Below are positions 1 to 12,755 of a stretch of 64,000 nt of DNA, piece after piece (position 1 is the first letter of the stretch; every line of letters starts with the position of its first letter). This DNA comes from Solenopsis invicta (Eukaryota; Arthropoda; Insecta; Hymenoptera; Formicidae). The DNA lies in the NCBI RefSeq assembly GCF_016802725.1, contig NC_052672.1, positions 6,911,685-6,975,684 of the forward strand. The letters are read 5' to 3'. The notes beneath the pieces were generated by a model that was not told the DNA's origin, made no database searches, and saw only the letters and a program-made list of their open reading frames with translations. The translations under genes were made by a program, and so were the position numbers.

Positions 1-3000
1 AACACCACGTTGGACATTGTCACAATCGTCTCCGGTCCATAAGCGAAAATTAAATCGCTGTAGTTATTCCAACTGTCTTTATCTTTTGATTAAAATCATA
101 ATAAAATTTAATTAATCTATTTTAAAATTATTACGCTATACATAGAAAATTATAACATGAAAACGAAAATATTGTGCTTTTGGAGAAGGAGGTGTAACAG
201 GACAAAGATGGGAATTTTGAGTCCCGTGCCCAATGAATCGTTATACGGGGAAAAATATCTACCCAGATAAAAGAAAATTTTGTGTCACGTTTCATTTCAA
301 AAGAGCCACACAATTTCGAGATATTGCAAGAGATGTGATTTTTTTATCAACATTTTCTTTCTCTGTTAAATCTAAATTAAACCTTACAAAAGAATTCAGG
401 ATTATAAAGGATACTATGTTCACATAAGTTCAAATTTTGACCTTTACATATTTATATAGAGGCATGGATACTGAACAACTTTTCCTTATATATTAAGCGA
501 TCTCGTACAGTTTTCAAGATATACTTAGGGAAAGAGAAAACAATATTTCTTAGTTATTTCAGAAAATATTTATTTTACCAAAAAAGGATTAAACAAAAAA
601 TGAAGCACGCAATAAGCTCTATAAAAAAGGTACACATATACACATTTTACCTTTAATACTTTAGTTGCTATAGTAGAAAAACTGTTTTAAAATTAATTTT
701 TTTAAATTTTAAGTAGTGCTTGCCCAAGCATCTGCTTTTCATGCAAAACTACTGAAAATTAAAAAAGATTTATTTTAAAACAGTCTTTTACTATCGCGAC
801 TAAAGTATCGAAGTTAGGTAAAATATCTAGATGACTCTTTTTTGTAGAGATTATTACGGACTTTATTTTTTGTTTGACACAATTTTTTGTAAAATGAATA
901 TTTTCTGAAATAATTAAGAAAAACTTTTTTCTCTTTCACCAACTATATCTCGAAAACTGTACAAGAACGCCAATTAATTTATAAGAAAAAGTTGTTTAGT
1001 ATCTGTCTCTATAACATATGTAAAGGTCAAGGTCATCGAGGGGAAGGGGTATTTCTTTTAAAGTTTTACCACCATATTTATCTATTTGCTGCGTAAATTA
1101 TTACATCAAGAAGGTTCGAAGAAATATTCAACACTGCGCAGACGAGTTAGGTTTCGTTACAAGAAATCGGTTATATTTCCAAAAACTCCGATACTAGTAT
1201 TGACTAACTTATGTTATATCATCTTTCGGAAAATTATTATCGATTAATAACTCACATGTTAATGCACATGCGACATCGCCAATATCGGGAGCCAGATATT
1301 CTGGCAGGAAATCTGTATTATCGGCAATAATAATAAGGATTGAAAACAGTAAAGGGATGCCCCACCCATATAAACAGTACAACAGAAATCGTTTCGTATT
1401 CTTGCGGTCCTTTATATTCATATTCTCACGTACAGATCTGTGGAGAAGATAAATTAACATTAACTTATTAGATCTTATTAAGTTAGCATTGTGTCTATGT
1501 AAATGCTGAAATATTGCTTTTAATCATAGCATGCGTTATTATCAGATTTGTAGCAATCGAATTCGCATTTCTTGACAAGTTGATGCCTATATTATATAAC
1601 AATTTGCCAGCAATTTGTCGACAATTTAGATTAAAGTCTGAAATCTCCATTGATACTGATTCAAAATGCATATTATAGTGTCTTTATATAGCCATCTTTT
1701 TATCGGATTACGTGTGTAAGATTAAGAAATGATCCGATCGGGACTTGACGAAATGTCAAGTTTGCGAACGTTTGGATGCGATGCAAATATGTAATCAATT
1801 GCGTAGGTCCCCAGAAAGATAAGCGAAGGAGGGGAAAATCGCGGTTGAGTGATAACGGAGGTGGCAGGATTGGGGAAAGGATCCTAGAACAGTAAGCATA
1901 TTCTGTAATTCTTAACGACAGCTAGGGATATCGTTACATGTCATTGCGCAGCTTTTTTACCATGTATAATATCTGCGCAACGACTCTGTAACGATACCGA
2001 ATTGTCGCTATAGGGTTACAGAATAGGCCTGTAGGGAAGTGAGATGGTCCTGCGGCGAAATAAGCCTGCGTGTAGTCCACAAGGGATGTATCGGTATTTC
2101 TGTGCAAGTTTAACAATAACGGCAGTTTCGTGATAAGCGAGTATGTGTAGTCTTGTTCTGCTTGTTCGTATCCATTCGATATTGTAGTTCGATAAATATA
2201 AGTGCCATTCAAGAAAGATACACAAAGTTTGAACATTTATATCCGATTAAATCATCTTTGAAATTTAGCTATACTAACATGAGATAGTTACTTAACGATA
2301 ACATCAGCGAAAAACTTTACATCTTCAGAAATATAATAGCAGCAGATTATAATTCATTACAACATGCTTCTCATAATTCTGACAAGTAAAATGTTACTAT
2401 CGGACTAACAATACAGATTTACATTGTTACCATCGAGTTGCTTCAATGTCATATATTCAAATTTGTTGAAGACAAATATATGGCAAGTTGCCAGTATCAA
2501 ATAATTACAAATTTATGCGATTTTACTTAGACACACTTTGTTACCCTGGTAAAATAAAACAAGCAAGCGTAAAGCGTAAAGTGAAATATCGGAACGTAAA
2601 GAAAAAGTAAATGAAAAGAGTGACGAAGGTATAATTGAACTCTTCATAAAACGTAGATTTGAACATCGGAGCATGAGCTTATACGACTCTTGTACGACGA
2701 TTCAAGAAGTTTTTTATTTTTACCAGAGTAATAAACGATATTTTCCAAATTTAACTTTTAAATATATGATTGCCATATCAACAATACAATTTGCCATATC
2801 GTGGAATTTTGTTGAAACGCTATGTGAAAAAGATTTGCAAAACAATTATTAATATTTTTAAAAAATTAATACTTCTTTGTCTACTTTTGTAAATATATAT
2901 TTAAACAATTGAAGATTATAATTTTTATTGAAACTTATAAGTTAAGAAATATACTGTTAGAATATGATCAGTCATAAAAATAAAGTTAATACAAATCACA

Positions 3001-6000
3001 AAACACTAGTGAAAAATCAGTGAGTTAATTGAGATACCACGGAGATAAATAAGAAAATAATTTTGTGCGGTAATAAACCTTATTTATACTATTAAAATTA
3101 AAGAATTAATTTAATAATTAATTATCTAAGAGAAACAATTATTAATTTTGCTCACAGTAAAATAAGTGTCTCATTTATCTAATCCACGATAATTCCATTT
3201 AACCCAAAGGTATCATAGTGTATGACTTACCCAAAAGTCCGCCATATGTCGAAGCACATGACGTTAAGCCAAAAAAACACCGCATGAAAACTAAAAAACC
3301 CGATGTAAGCTAGAAAAATATTTTTTCACGTTTCTTTAACATTATTCGTATACGAATATTTCTTAAGACGTTTGTATACAAACCTATAGTTTTGCACAAT
3401 GTTCTTTTTCGTTCAAATGTGGCTTTGTTGTACCAACTGATGATGAATGCGAAGATGGTAGTCAGCAAGATACTGCTCACATAACATATAACTGTTTTTC
3501 CATGAATATTTTGCAGATTCGGTAAGTACGCGTACACTAGCAACGTCATCAACAGAAATATACATTTGACGACCAATATGGCGAACCACCAGTCAGCGCT
3601 AAACAAAAAATTAATTTTAGGTTTCATAATTCGTAGGATATACAAATGTGATACGTTTATCTAATGCTTGAAAATTGATCTGACATTATTTTTATCAATT
3701 TCACATACATTAATAATGCTTCTCCTTGTGCCGCGTATACATATAACTAAAATATTTACAGCTCTCAAATACTCAAATATTTTTTAATTATATGGTGCTC
3801 GCCATGTTACTATATGTTATGATTTTTTGACATCGTAAAATTAAAACAAACTAAATCTGTCGAATTTAATCAAATTTAAAATATTTGAGGTGGAACAGAT
3901 AAGAGTCTGAATGAATAATAATTTGCTAGCATTGTTAATTAAAGTCTAATTCAATGCATTAAATTGTAATTAATTATTAGGAAATCAACACAAATTCACA
4001 TTTCCGGAACAAATTTCCGATATAACAAGGTATTGGCAAATTCCATATTTTAATACAATTTCTCTATTTGGTCATATTTACAAAGATAAAGATGAGTGAA
4101 AATAGTAACAGAGTAGCTGGTAAATGTACAGCCATTGACAAAATTATAAGGCACCCTATTTATTTAACAATTTTTTCAATTAAAAAGAAATAAATGACAC
4201 TATCTTTATAAATGTTATCAAAAAGCAAGAATACCTAATAATTTTGTCAATGGCTATATACGAATAATAATTATTATAGTTATACATGCAGTTATTGCAT
4301 AATATATTTTATAGTAGAAGACTGTGATATAGTTTGAGACTATAATAGAAATAATATACCTTTTATAATGCTCATTACTCAGGTATTTGGAACAGGAAAA
4401 CAATTCAAAACTAGCAGAGTTGTCGTCGGAATAGTTATGTCGGACTTCGAAGCAGTACATGTTGTCCGTATCATAATTATTGATAAAAATATGTCCATTT
4501 GATGTCAGTAACACAAGTTTTTCCCAATTATTAGGATCGTAACTGTGCACAGAGTCACACGATGGCTTCTGAATCAAAATTCCGTGGTCTAAGTAAAGAG
4601 AAGTAAATTAATTCTGTTTCTCTGTGGGTAGAATTAACGTCGACAGTTCTCAACTATTATTTATAACCAATTAGTAATGATAGAGAAGCAATGTAATAAA
4701 CATAAAAATATAAATTTTTTTTAGCAAGTAATAGAAGTATTTAAATACCATTAGATGTAGGGTTGCCAGATGGGGGGATTTTATTCTAAATTTAGGTTTT
4801 GTTAATATCAAGTGAAACTATTTGACAGAATGCAAAATTCATAATTTTTGTAAGAAGAAAATAAGTATCTGTACTATTTGCATTTTCCCAGAAATTCTAC
4901 CGTAATGTAATAAAAATTTGAGGAAATCATTTAGTTTGGTAACTCTGATTAATAATACTTTTGTTCGTGTCGAAAGTGAACGAATTTGTCTGATTCACGG
5001 CGTTCACAAAAGCATTGTAAAATTCTCCCACTTCATTGGTAGAACGAAGAGAACTAATGCAACCGTCTTCATAAAAATATCTATCTTCAGGACAGCACTT
5101 TCTGATACAAGCGTTTGTGTCACAGAATTCCGGATCTCTGCAGATACGGACTATCAATTTTTTTTTAACTGCAAACTCCGGCGTCATCTCGAGACAAGCG
5201 TTATCCTCAGTAACTGGTTCCTCTTTGACATTATTTTTCAACACTGGTATCATCACCTGTTAAGTTATTTGAATCATTTACATAATGTTGTTTTAATACT
5301 TATCGACATATCTAGAAGGTTTCTATTTCAGAAGATGTAAAAGCTTTTATAAATTATCCTACATAGCAATATGTCTATTTTACTACTGGTATATTGCATG
5401 CAATCATAACATTTACTGCTATCAGAATTATGATTATGGCAACTTAGTTCGCATTTAGTGCTAAATTGATACCTTCATTACGTGACAACTTTAAGTAACA
5501 ATTGGCATTTTTAAAACCATCATCATCAAAATTTCTGCTATTCGAAAGATGCCAGAAACATTTGTAAGATTACACTCTACTACTCACGCGAGATAATATG
5601 ATGCTGTTTTCTAACTGGCAATACATTTAATGTACAATTGAGACTAGATCACGTTTTGTACATAATACATTTATAGACAAGATAGGCTTGTGTACGGTTT
5701 TAACTAATTTTAGCAGGATTTGTGCCTGAAATAATATTCTTTGATTTTGCATAAAATATCTGAGTCTTATGGACTATGTATCGTTACTTTCGGTTTCAAA
5801 CACAGCTCTTAGTTTGAATCAGAATAAATAATATCACGGAATTAATAAATTAAGAAGCCAATCTTTATTACTAACATTAACATAGCATCTTTTAAGAACT
5901 GTCATCTCAGAAAAAGTGAAAAATGTATACATAATATACATTGGCACCTCTAAACTTGTAATTAGCTTCATTTATAAGAAAACAATAACAGTTTAGACTA

Positions 6001-7669
6001 GCCTATCCAGAGTCCCGATTTAAATCCTACAAGGACAATGTAGGAAGAGCTTAGGTACGTACGTTAAGAAAAGCAAATATTCAAATACGAAGCTTTTTTT
6101 CAAGGTTTTAAAAGTAAAATGAATAAAAATCCTTCTTACTCGCATATTAAAGCTCGTCAACTTAATGTCACTTCGTTGTGCGGCAGTAATCAAATGGATA
6201 TGCCACTAAACATTGTAAGACAGAACATTAATATATCTACAATATAAGCATTTAGTTATAAATTCTGGCTAAAATTAATATTTCAAATAATGATAAAATA
6301 CTTATGGTGACTTCAAATACAATTTGGTTACAAAATATTTATGTAGGAGCAACAAGTTTCAATATTTTTGTTTTAATTAGCTACAAGAATTTATTTTTGT
6401 CACCTTGGTAAGATAATTTTTTGGATATATAGTAAAAATAAAACAATATCGCTAAAAATATTTGTGTCAAAATATTAATAGACGCTACTGTATAATTCGG
6501 AAATCATATTTGTGCCAATGTATACTTTGTTCATGCATAAAAGTGAAAAAACGAAACATCAAAAGAAATATTGTGCAATAAAATCTTGTGTAAAACTGAA
6601 ATTTTATTTTCTTTAATTACAGATTGTTAATCTAACTAAAAAATTTAAATTTTCAGAATACTTAAAATAATAATTGATACGCAATTGCTATGAAAATTAT
6701 CTTACAATTAAAAGTTCTAATTTCTTGCTCACCGAATATGTATTGTTCCGTAGGAAGATATCATTTTCGTTAATTTCATAGTTAACGATCGGCCCTTTGC
6801 ACTCAGGTGGTCCTTGGGTGACTATCACTGCACTTTCTGCGTCAGTCGATCTATTTAACAAAAATGCTCCAAGACTCTGTGATTCGTTTAATCGGGTCAC
6901 ACATGTCTTTGCGCCGCTGTCGAATATTTTATCGCCAAAGCAACATTTTCTGGTGTGTAAGAGTTGCGGAAAGGATGTATCATTTGCTTTCACTTGTTGG
7001 TCCTTGTTTGATCGACAGAAACGAATTATTATTATGGGTTTTACTTCCCCTGACTTGTAAAAATATTCAAGGCAAGCTGGCAACTACAAACAATTTGTTA
7101 AGTTGTTAAGCAAGAATTACTCGCTTATAACATCATTTAATTGTTGTTAAATTACATTTTACTTTAATTATATGATTAGAATGGTATACCAAGTGTGGAT
7201 ATTATTATTTTTCTTTTAAATGGTATAAATAGATACATACATTAGCGAATCAAAAAAGCATTTCTTGTCTTTCCTAGATTTCTCTTTATACTTCTTTATT
7301 ATTCTTTTTATACTTCTTATAAAATTTGATTTCTATCTTGTCAATCATGACATTGCGACCTTAAAGTTAAAGATAAACATGATCAATTTAATTTCAATTT
7401 ACCTCTAAGACAGTGTCAGATTCGAAATCGTCGAGTGCCGTTGTCACAAGATCCTCAGGTTCGTTGCACTGAGGAAGTTTTTGGACCTCTCGGGTAATGT
7501 TCCAATAGTGAGAATAAACGTCTATCGCGAATAAGGGTACTGATTCACAGTTGGTGAAATTGTTGACATAGATTTGTCCCGGTGGGCAACATTTCGTTAG
7601 TTGCCACTCGGATGATGCTTTTATCAAGGATAATAGCAGGCCGAGCAAAGCAAACCTTATCATAGACAT
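1..7669 (-). CDS. Methuselah-like GPCR, copy 1 (3' end cut by window edge)
   Basis: This is a seven-membrane receptor gene of the Methuselah-like family, split into small exons. Coding exons in transcript order are 7403-7669 (signal peptide and first CCP module), 6733-7083, 4959-5256, 4360-4588, 3384-3598 (TM1-TM2), 3231-3309 (TM3), 1256-1437 (TM4) and 1-82 (start of the TM5 exon, cut by the edge). All junctions have GT/AG and matching phases. Diagnostic motifs are FCDTNACIRKCCPED in exon 3, LPNLQNIHGKTVICYV in exon 5 and FFWLNVMCFDIWRTF in exon 6, each a hallmark of Mth proteins. I see no frame break. Start: ATG at 7669 before a hydrophobic leader, 12 nt after a candidate acceptor. Several N-glycosylation sequons lie in exons 2-3. 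Ligand unknown. The last coding exon lies off the left side. Confidence 0.9.
437..1030. mobile_element. Foldback element, about 590 bp, copy 1 intron 7
   Basis: The two halves are inverted repeats. The left end TTTGACCTTTACATAT mirrors the right end ATATGTAAAGGTCAA, and the pairing continues inward to a centre near 735. It has no ORF. It occurs at the equivalent place in copy 4, while copies 2 and 3 hold unrelated insertions there. If transcribed within the intron it could form long double-stranded RNA. Confidence 0.65.
2537..2737. mobile_element. Small inverted-repeat element, copy 1 intron 6
   Basis: The ends carry an imperfect inverted repeat (left GTTACCCTGGTAAAATAAAA, right TTTTTACCAGAGTAATAAAC). 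Its interior is AT-rich and non-coding. It is shared with copy 4 and absent from copies 2 and 3, fitting a non-autonomous DNA transposon. Confidence 0.45.
4129..4256. mobile_element. Tc1/mariner-type MITE, copy 1 intron 4
   Basis: About 128 bp. The left end CAGCCATTGACAAAATTAT mirrors the right end ATAATTTTGTCAATGGC, and TA lies on both sides. The empty site survives in copies 2 and 3 (GGAAATATATACGAATAA), which confirms TA target duplication. It lies about 100 bp downstream of the exon 4 donor. Confidence 0.75.
6002..6061 (+). pseudogene. Tc1-like transposase relic, copy 1 intron 2
   Basis: The plus strand reads PIQSPDLNPTRTM, stop, EELRYV. This matches the QSPDLNP...W-EEL region around the last catalytic residues of Tc1-family transposases, with the Trp codon turned into TAG. 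Only about 20 codons remain. The segment is missing from copies 2 and 3 at the same place. Confidence 0.6.
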
Positions 7670-8480
7670 AGTTGTGTAAAACTGTAATTATTCGTTTATT
7701 TAATACAAAGTATATATCTCTGTATTATTATCGCTTTTTTTAAGTCAACGTCACGTTCTTAATTGATACTTCCAGATTATTATTTTGATTAATTTGCAGT
7801 TACATTTCAAAGCTGCTGCTCTTTGTATTTTAAACCTGTTTTTTTTCTACGTACACTTCATTTTAATAAAAGTATAATTCACTTGTCTACAAATAATACA
7901 TGCAGCGTTTTTCACTCTTCTTCAAAAAGAACTTCTTCAGACTTTCCTGCTGAATTATTATTTTAAGTCGTATTTGAACCAATTTCTTTAATTGCTTAAG
8001 TTTTAAACCGTCATTTCACATCGATTTGTAAGTTTTATGCGCAACAATATTAATGCTTTTCCTGCACTTAATTTTATTTCTGTGTGTTTCGATTCTTCTT
8101 TCGTTTACAACTCCGGGCAGAAATAGTTGCTGTCTGTTTAATAATAACTTGAATTATTATGTTTCTATTGAAATCATTCTGAGCATAAATTTATGTTTGT
8201 ACCATTTTAAATTGGGTTAAACAATACTTGATATCAAATTATTATTTTGTAATAAGTGATTATTAAAATTTTAAACCAAAATCAATATTTATCTTTAATA
8301 TTTCTAAGCAAAGATGTTATATTCTTATATATTTATAAATTATAACGTTTCTATAAATTAAATTTTTATATATATTTTTCTATCTAAATGTATTACTTAT
8401 TTTGTTTATCAACAAAAAATTGAGATAAACATTTATTTAATGTATCGCAATGAAAGTAACAGAATAAATAATTAACTTAC

Positions 8481-8618
8481 TTGTTTGAAAAATTGCGATC
8501 CTCACTCAGTTCTTTCTTTATTCATCAATTTTCTTGTCTTTTTGAAGTTATGTTACGTTGCAGCGAGTTATCTGTGCATTCAGTCGAATACTCGTTTCCT
8601 TTGTATGTGTCTCTGTAA
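8481..8618 (-). other. Candidate non-coding first exon of copy 1
   Basis: A strong donor (GTAAGTTAAT on the minus strand) ends this segment at 8481. A matching acceptor (AATTACAG) lies at 7682-7683, 12 nt upstream of the start ATG, so the predicted 5' intron is about 800 bp. The donor, acceptor and upstream TATA box are kept in copies 2 and 3. No transcript evidence is available, and the 5' end is estimated from the TATA position. Confidence 0.4.
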
Positions 8619-8641
8619 TTAATCAACGACTTGTCCCATTA

Positions 8642-8649
8642 ATTTTATA
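8642..8649 (-). promoter_or_regulatory. TATA box, copy 1
   Basis: TATAAAAT on the minus strand, about 30 bp upstream of a TTACAGAG start-like sequence and about 160 bp upstream of the candidate 5' UTR donor. The same box at the same spacing occurs in the two other complete units. Confidence 0.35.
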
Positions 8650-8699
8650 ACATTATCCAGTCTGAGGATACGTTGCTTTTAATGAAATTATTCTTTGAC

Positions 8700-10389
8700 A
8701 TTCGTCGACATTATTTACACATGTTTCTCGATGTGACACAATCGAATAGATTAGCGCGGAAAAGCGAATTGAGAGCTCTTTTTGGGGTGTGTTCGGAGAT
8801 ATGTTATTAGTGTTATTTGCGTTAGTCTTTTTTTGTCAACATCTAATGAATGATAAAGATAGAAGACACAAATAGTGCTAGTGGTCTCTTCAAACGCACT
8901 TTTTATTGTAATGCTTCAGCATAACATCAGCTGATGGTATGCTGAAAATCTGTCCCTCCCCTCCTTATTTATTTTGCAGAATTAAAAAAAGAACAGAATT
9001 ATGTAATTATAAGCTATTTATAACCTTTTGAATGCTGCAAAATTTTTATCTCGTGAATTAAAATTTAATTTTTTTTAGCAGGAAGTTGAATGAATATTTA
9101 TTCAATCCCTTCCGTAAATAAAAAGTAAAGAAATTGATAAAGTTTTAGGACAAAATTAAAAATTATTTAATAGCACTTAAGTCATTATAATTTCAATTTC
9201 TAAATCCATTTTTTTATTTGTGAACAAATTTTGAATTAATAATTAATATTCAAAAATAAAGAATGCCCTAATTTGCAATAAATTTATTATTCTATCGTTA
9301 TTTATGATTCCATGCATATATTGCGTTTTTTAAAGCTGCAATTGTTTTGCAGGAATACTATTCTATACTTCTTTTATGTTTTCCCTGTATCTCTAAAAGA
9401 GAACTATATTTAAAATATTAGCAGTGACAACATCAATAGTACAGCACGCGAGGAAGGGATTGTATCATAGTCAGAGAAACCCAATGGAAATCAGTAGATC
9501 GATTTTGAGTCATTAAGCATAGTTAATAATACAGAGTAAAGTTAATGGTTTGTCTGGAAGACTAGTTTTAATACTGAATTTGACAGAAAAAAGTTTTAAT
9601 AGGTACAATTAATTTTAATTTATTTTTTAATTTTAATATGCTATTTCACTTTGGTATATTAGAAAGTTGAAACTGAGTAAAGTTACGGTTGAAAACCATC
9701 GCATTATACGATGTATCCTTTAATAGAAACGTAAAACGCGAGTTACTAGTGGCGAGACTCACGATGGTTAGTGAGGAATAAAATATTATGTTGGTTAGTA
9801 AGTGTTAAGATGAAAAAGCTAACTTTTAAAAATTAACGCAGTTTTCAACGTATTTTATACGTATAAAAATGTTTAATGAGATCTTACAACGTCTTTTCTT
9901 ATCTTTTTGAGTGATACCTAACAGTATTGGGCTCAGAAATTAAATTAAACATATGAAATAGTACAAATAAAGAGCCAATACTGGTTGGTCTATATACATT
10001 TAATTTATTTTGTTTTACATATTTAAAGTTCCATTTTTGTAATTTTTTCGGAAACAACTATATGAATAAGAATATATTACCGGTATACTGTTGAAGAACT
10101 GCTGTACACCAGCAACTTGTTTGTATTCTTGTAATTTTTTTATTTTTTTTTTAAGGAAAGAGACATCGCAATGATTTTTTTTCACGGAAGAGACATTACA
10201 CTGAATAAACGTTTAATATACGTGTAGGCCTTCTAATAAATACATTAGTACCTGTTATGAGGATGGATTAAGATCCACACTGTGGTTTCGCGTCATTAAC
10301 AGTTTATTTTATCACTTTCGAATTGTTACTTTATTATTATACATGTTTATGATTTTCGCTTGAACGACACTGGTACTCGGTAACCGAGA
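8700..10389. other. First spacer, no gene seen
   Basis: AT-rich DNA upstream of the copy 1 promoter. About 8995-10400 is shared with the third spacer (50890-52377) and missing from the second. No ORF, RNA gene or bounded element is recognised. Confidence 0.5.
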
Positions 10390-10900
10390 TCGATCTAACC
10401 TAGGGGTGTAGTCACCCTGAGTCGCGAGGTATATTGAGAAGACTCGGACACTATCGTGGTTTCGGACGGAATGAGAGAAGGAAAACTTCCGCTAATCTCA
10501 TTTATATTCTTGGGTTTTCCGTGTTCTGTCTAGATTGGTCTCCATTCCAAAATCTTTGCCTCTATTGGACAACGTGGATCGCTAAATCCCAAGCGTCGCA
10601 AAATAATTGCCGGGACATCGAGACGGACGGTTGTAACGAGCTCAGAATAGAGACACCGATATTTTTTTAATAAGTCGTTTATAATTTGTTTTTGACGACT
10701 GCAACATCGACAGCGCGATGTCCGAGACTTTCTCTTTTTTTTTGTGTGCATGCATTTGACCATCTACCGTGCCGTCCGAATGCGCGTGTTTGCATCCACT
10801 TGTGCATGTGCGTATTATGTATGTTGTGCACGACGTATCACAAGTGTGGACCGTACGTAACAGTATCTATTTATACATTACGGAAACGTGTTTAGTCTGA
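10390..10900. other. Conserved GC-richer block A, first spacer
   Basis: A relatively GC-rich island in AT-rich DNA, beginning GGGGTGTAGTCACCCTGAGT and conserved in all three spacers. Short ORFs occur on both strands but change by frame shifts between copies, so none is clearly coding. It may be a regulatory region, a non-coding transcript or an old exon. I do not recognise it. Confidence 0.3.
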
Positions 10901-11452
10901 ACAGCTTGTAAACATTCATTAAACGTCACCTTCTTGACAACTTTTTATGCTTGATTTTAAAAGAGAAAATAGTAAAGAATCGAATCTGATTAAACGTGCG
11001 AGAGACAGCCTTGGATAAAATAATCATTCTAAACGAGAAATCTTATAACGATGTTCAGAAATCGGTGGTTCTTTATGTGATATGATGTCATGACTGTGTT
11101 ATAATTATAATCCTATAGTCGATGCAAATAAAATCTGATTTCGTGATATAAAGGATCTTATGGTGCACATAAAATTTTAAGTTCTAATCGTTACGTCGTA
11201 TGGGATATTACCATTTAGAAATGAAAGGATTAAAATGTCTTGTGAAATATTGCTATAGAAATGTTTTTAAAATTTTGCGATATAATATGCAACGGAAATG
11301 TTTCTGAAATCTATTATAGGCAAAAAATTTTCTAATTGGGTTTATAAAAATTGGGCAAATTTTGTTTAGGTACGTCAAGCAAGTAGAAAATATACAAGCA
11401 GAATATAATTGCATTTATTATGTTAATCAATTAGTTAACATAGTTTAACAAA

Positions 11453-11615
11453 AGGTTGCAACACTTCTTTTTCTATGGTTTTTGTAATGTAGACTTGTTT
11501 ATCAATCGGCGAACGTAAGTGGTTGGATCTATAGATAGATCTATAGGAAGAACAAATTACGTTCGCCGTTTGATGAGCAAGTCTACATTCCAAAAACGAT
11601 CGAAAAAAATGTTTT
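11453..11615. mobile_element. Foldback MITE upstream of copy 1
   Basis: The arms AGACTTG...CGGCGAACGTAA and TTACGTTCGCCG...CAAGTCT are inverted copies flanking a short centre. The same element is in the third spacer (53711-53867) and absent from the second. Confidence 0.6.
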
Positions 11616-12229
11616 AGCTACTAACTATACATATGTAAAGAAATTGATTGTTCCATTAGCACATGCATAAGAACACAAACCAACTAATTTCCTTATGGAT
11701 ATAATTATGCAGCTATGCAAATTTGTCTAAATTGGACCTAACGCATGAAAAACACTGGCGCAGTACTGGTGTTTGGTACTTTGAATCGAATTGAACAGTT
11801 AAAGTAGACATATAGTACTTTATTTTGAGTTATGAAGTAATTTCTGAGATTTCAAATTCTTGAATAGGATTGATTATTGATAATTAGTTAAAATTAAGAT
11901 ATCGCTATGTGTAAGCAGACTTTTTCCTATAGGAAACGACACCAACTTCATTATATTCATTCTACTTTCTTTCCGAAAAAAATTGAAATACCTAAATGAA
12001 TAATAATAAATTCCAAACGTTATTTCGTTTGCACGTACTCAAAGATGTGGATTAAAATTTTGTACGAAAAATTACATCTTTAAACACTTCAACCTCAATA
12101 AGTTTTAAAATTCAAAAAATATTTCAAAAACGGGTGGTCGACAAATACCCTAAGTTTTAGATACGATGTCCAATTTCTCATGTAGTAATCTTTAGATTTT
12201 TTATAAAAATGACACCGGTGTCTACTTAT

Positions 12230-12755
12230 CAGTGTCTACTACGCGGCGCTTAAGCGATCGGCAAAACCGGCTTTCCCAAATGTTTCGTCTTACCAACACA
12301 AACGCACCTCGTCGAGGCGGGCTGTTCTCGCGGCTCGTCTTGACGGTGATGGTCCCAACAGAGAAGTGAAGTTCAAATTTTTTATAGGAGGTACGCAAAT
12401 CTTTCTATTTCACGCAAGTGGATTTGTGGCGCCTTGCGATTGGACCTATCTTATCACGCGGTCCTCCCGGCTCGCGCGTTCGCTTTTCGATGCACAGCTT
12501 GAAGTACATATATTGTTGCCCTTGGGCAGTCCACGAATATTGGATGTTCCGACGGTAGCCAAGCTAGCGAACTCTCCCTCAAGTCCGCAGCTAGAGCCGT
12601 AACCAATTCCGAAAATTCTTTGTCACAGCACCAAGCAAGATTTTCTACATTATGATAAGTGTAGAGTACCGACATACCTTTGCTTCGATCCATATTATCA
12701 GTTTCCTGTAATGTGCTGCAACTTTAGAGCTTTCCCACAAGAATATACGTGAGGC
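12230..12755. other. Conserved GC-richer block B, first spacer
   Basis: Second GC-richer island kept in every spacer. A plus-strand reading contains CDWTYLITRS, AKLANSPSS and YDKCRVPTYLCFDPYYQF, but stops or frame shifts split it here. The same reading is open for 159 codons in the second spacer. Function unknown; it could be a fossil exon. Confidence 0.32.

Noticed and set aside
233..427. 64-codon ORF beside exon 8 of copy 1
   Set aside because: It lies in a dispersed intronic repeat that recurs near exon 8 of every copy, and the frame is broken in the other copies.
1934..2236. 100-codon minus-strand ORF in intron 6 of copy 1, also in copy 4 (60412-60714)
   Set aside because: Comparing the two copies, about 12 of roughly 20 base changes alter the amino acid, which fits neutral drift. 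No splice sites connect it to the receptor in frame, and it lies in DNA absent from copies 2 and 3.
4918..5340. 140-codon plus-strand ORF, repeated at 25250-25672 and 46499-46921
   Set aside because: It is antisense to receptor exon 3 and stays open only because that exon is conserved. It runs through the exon's splice junctions and lacks any family features.
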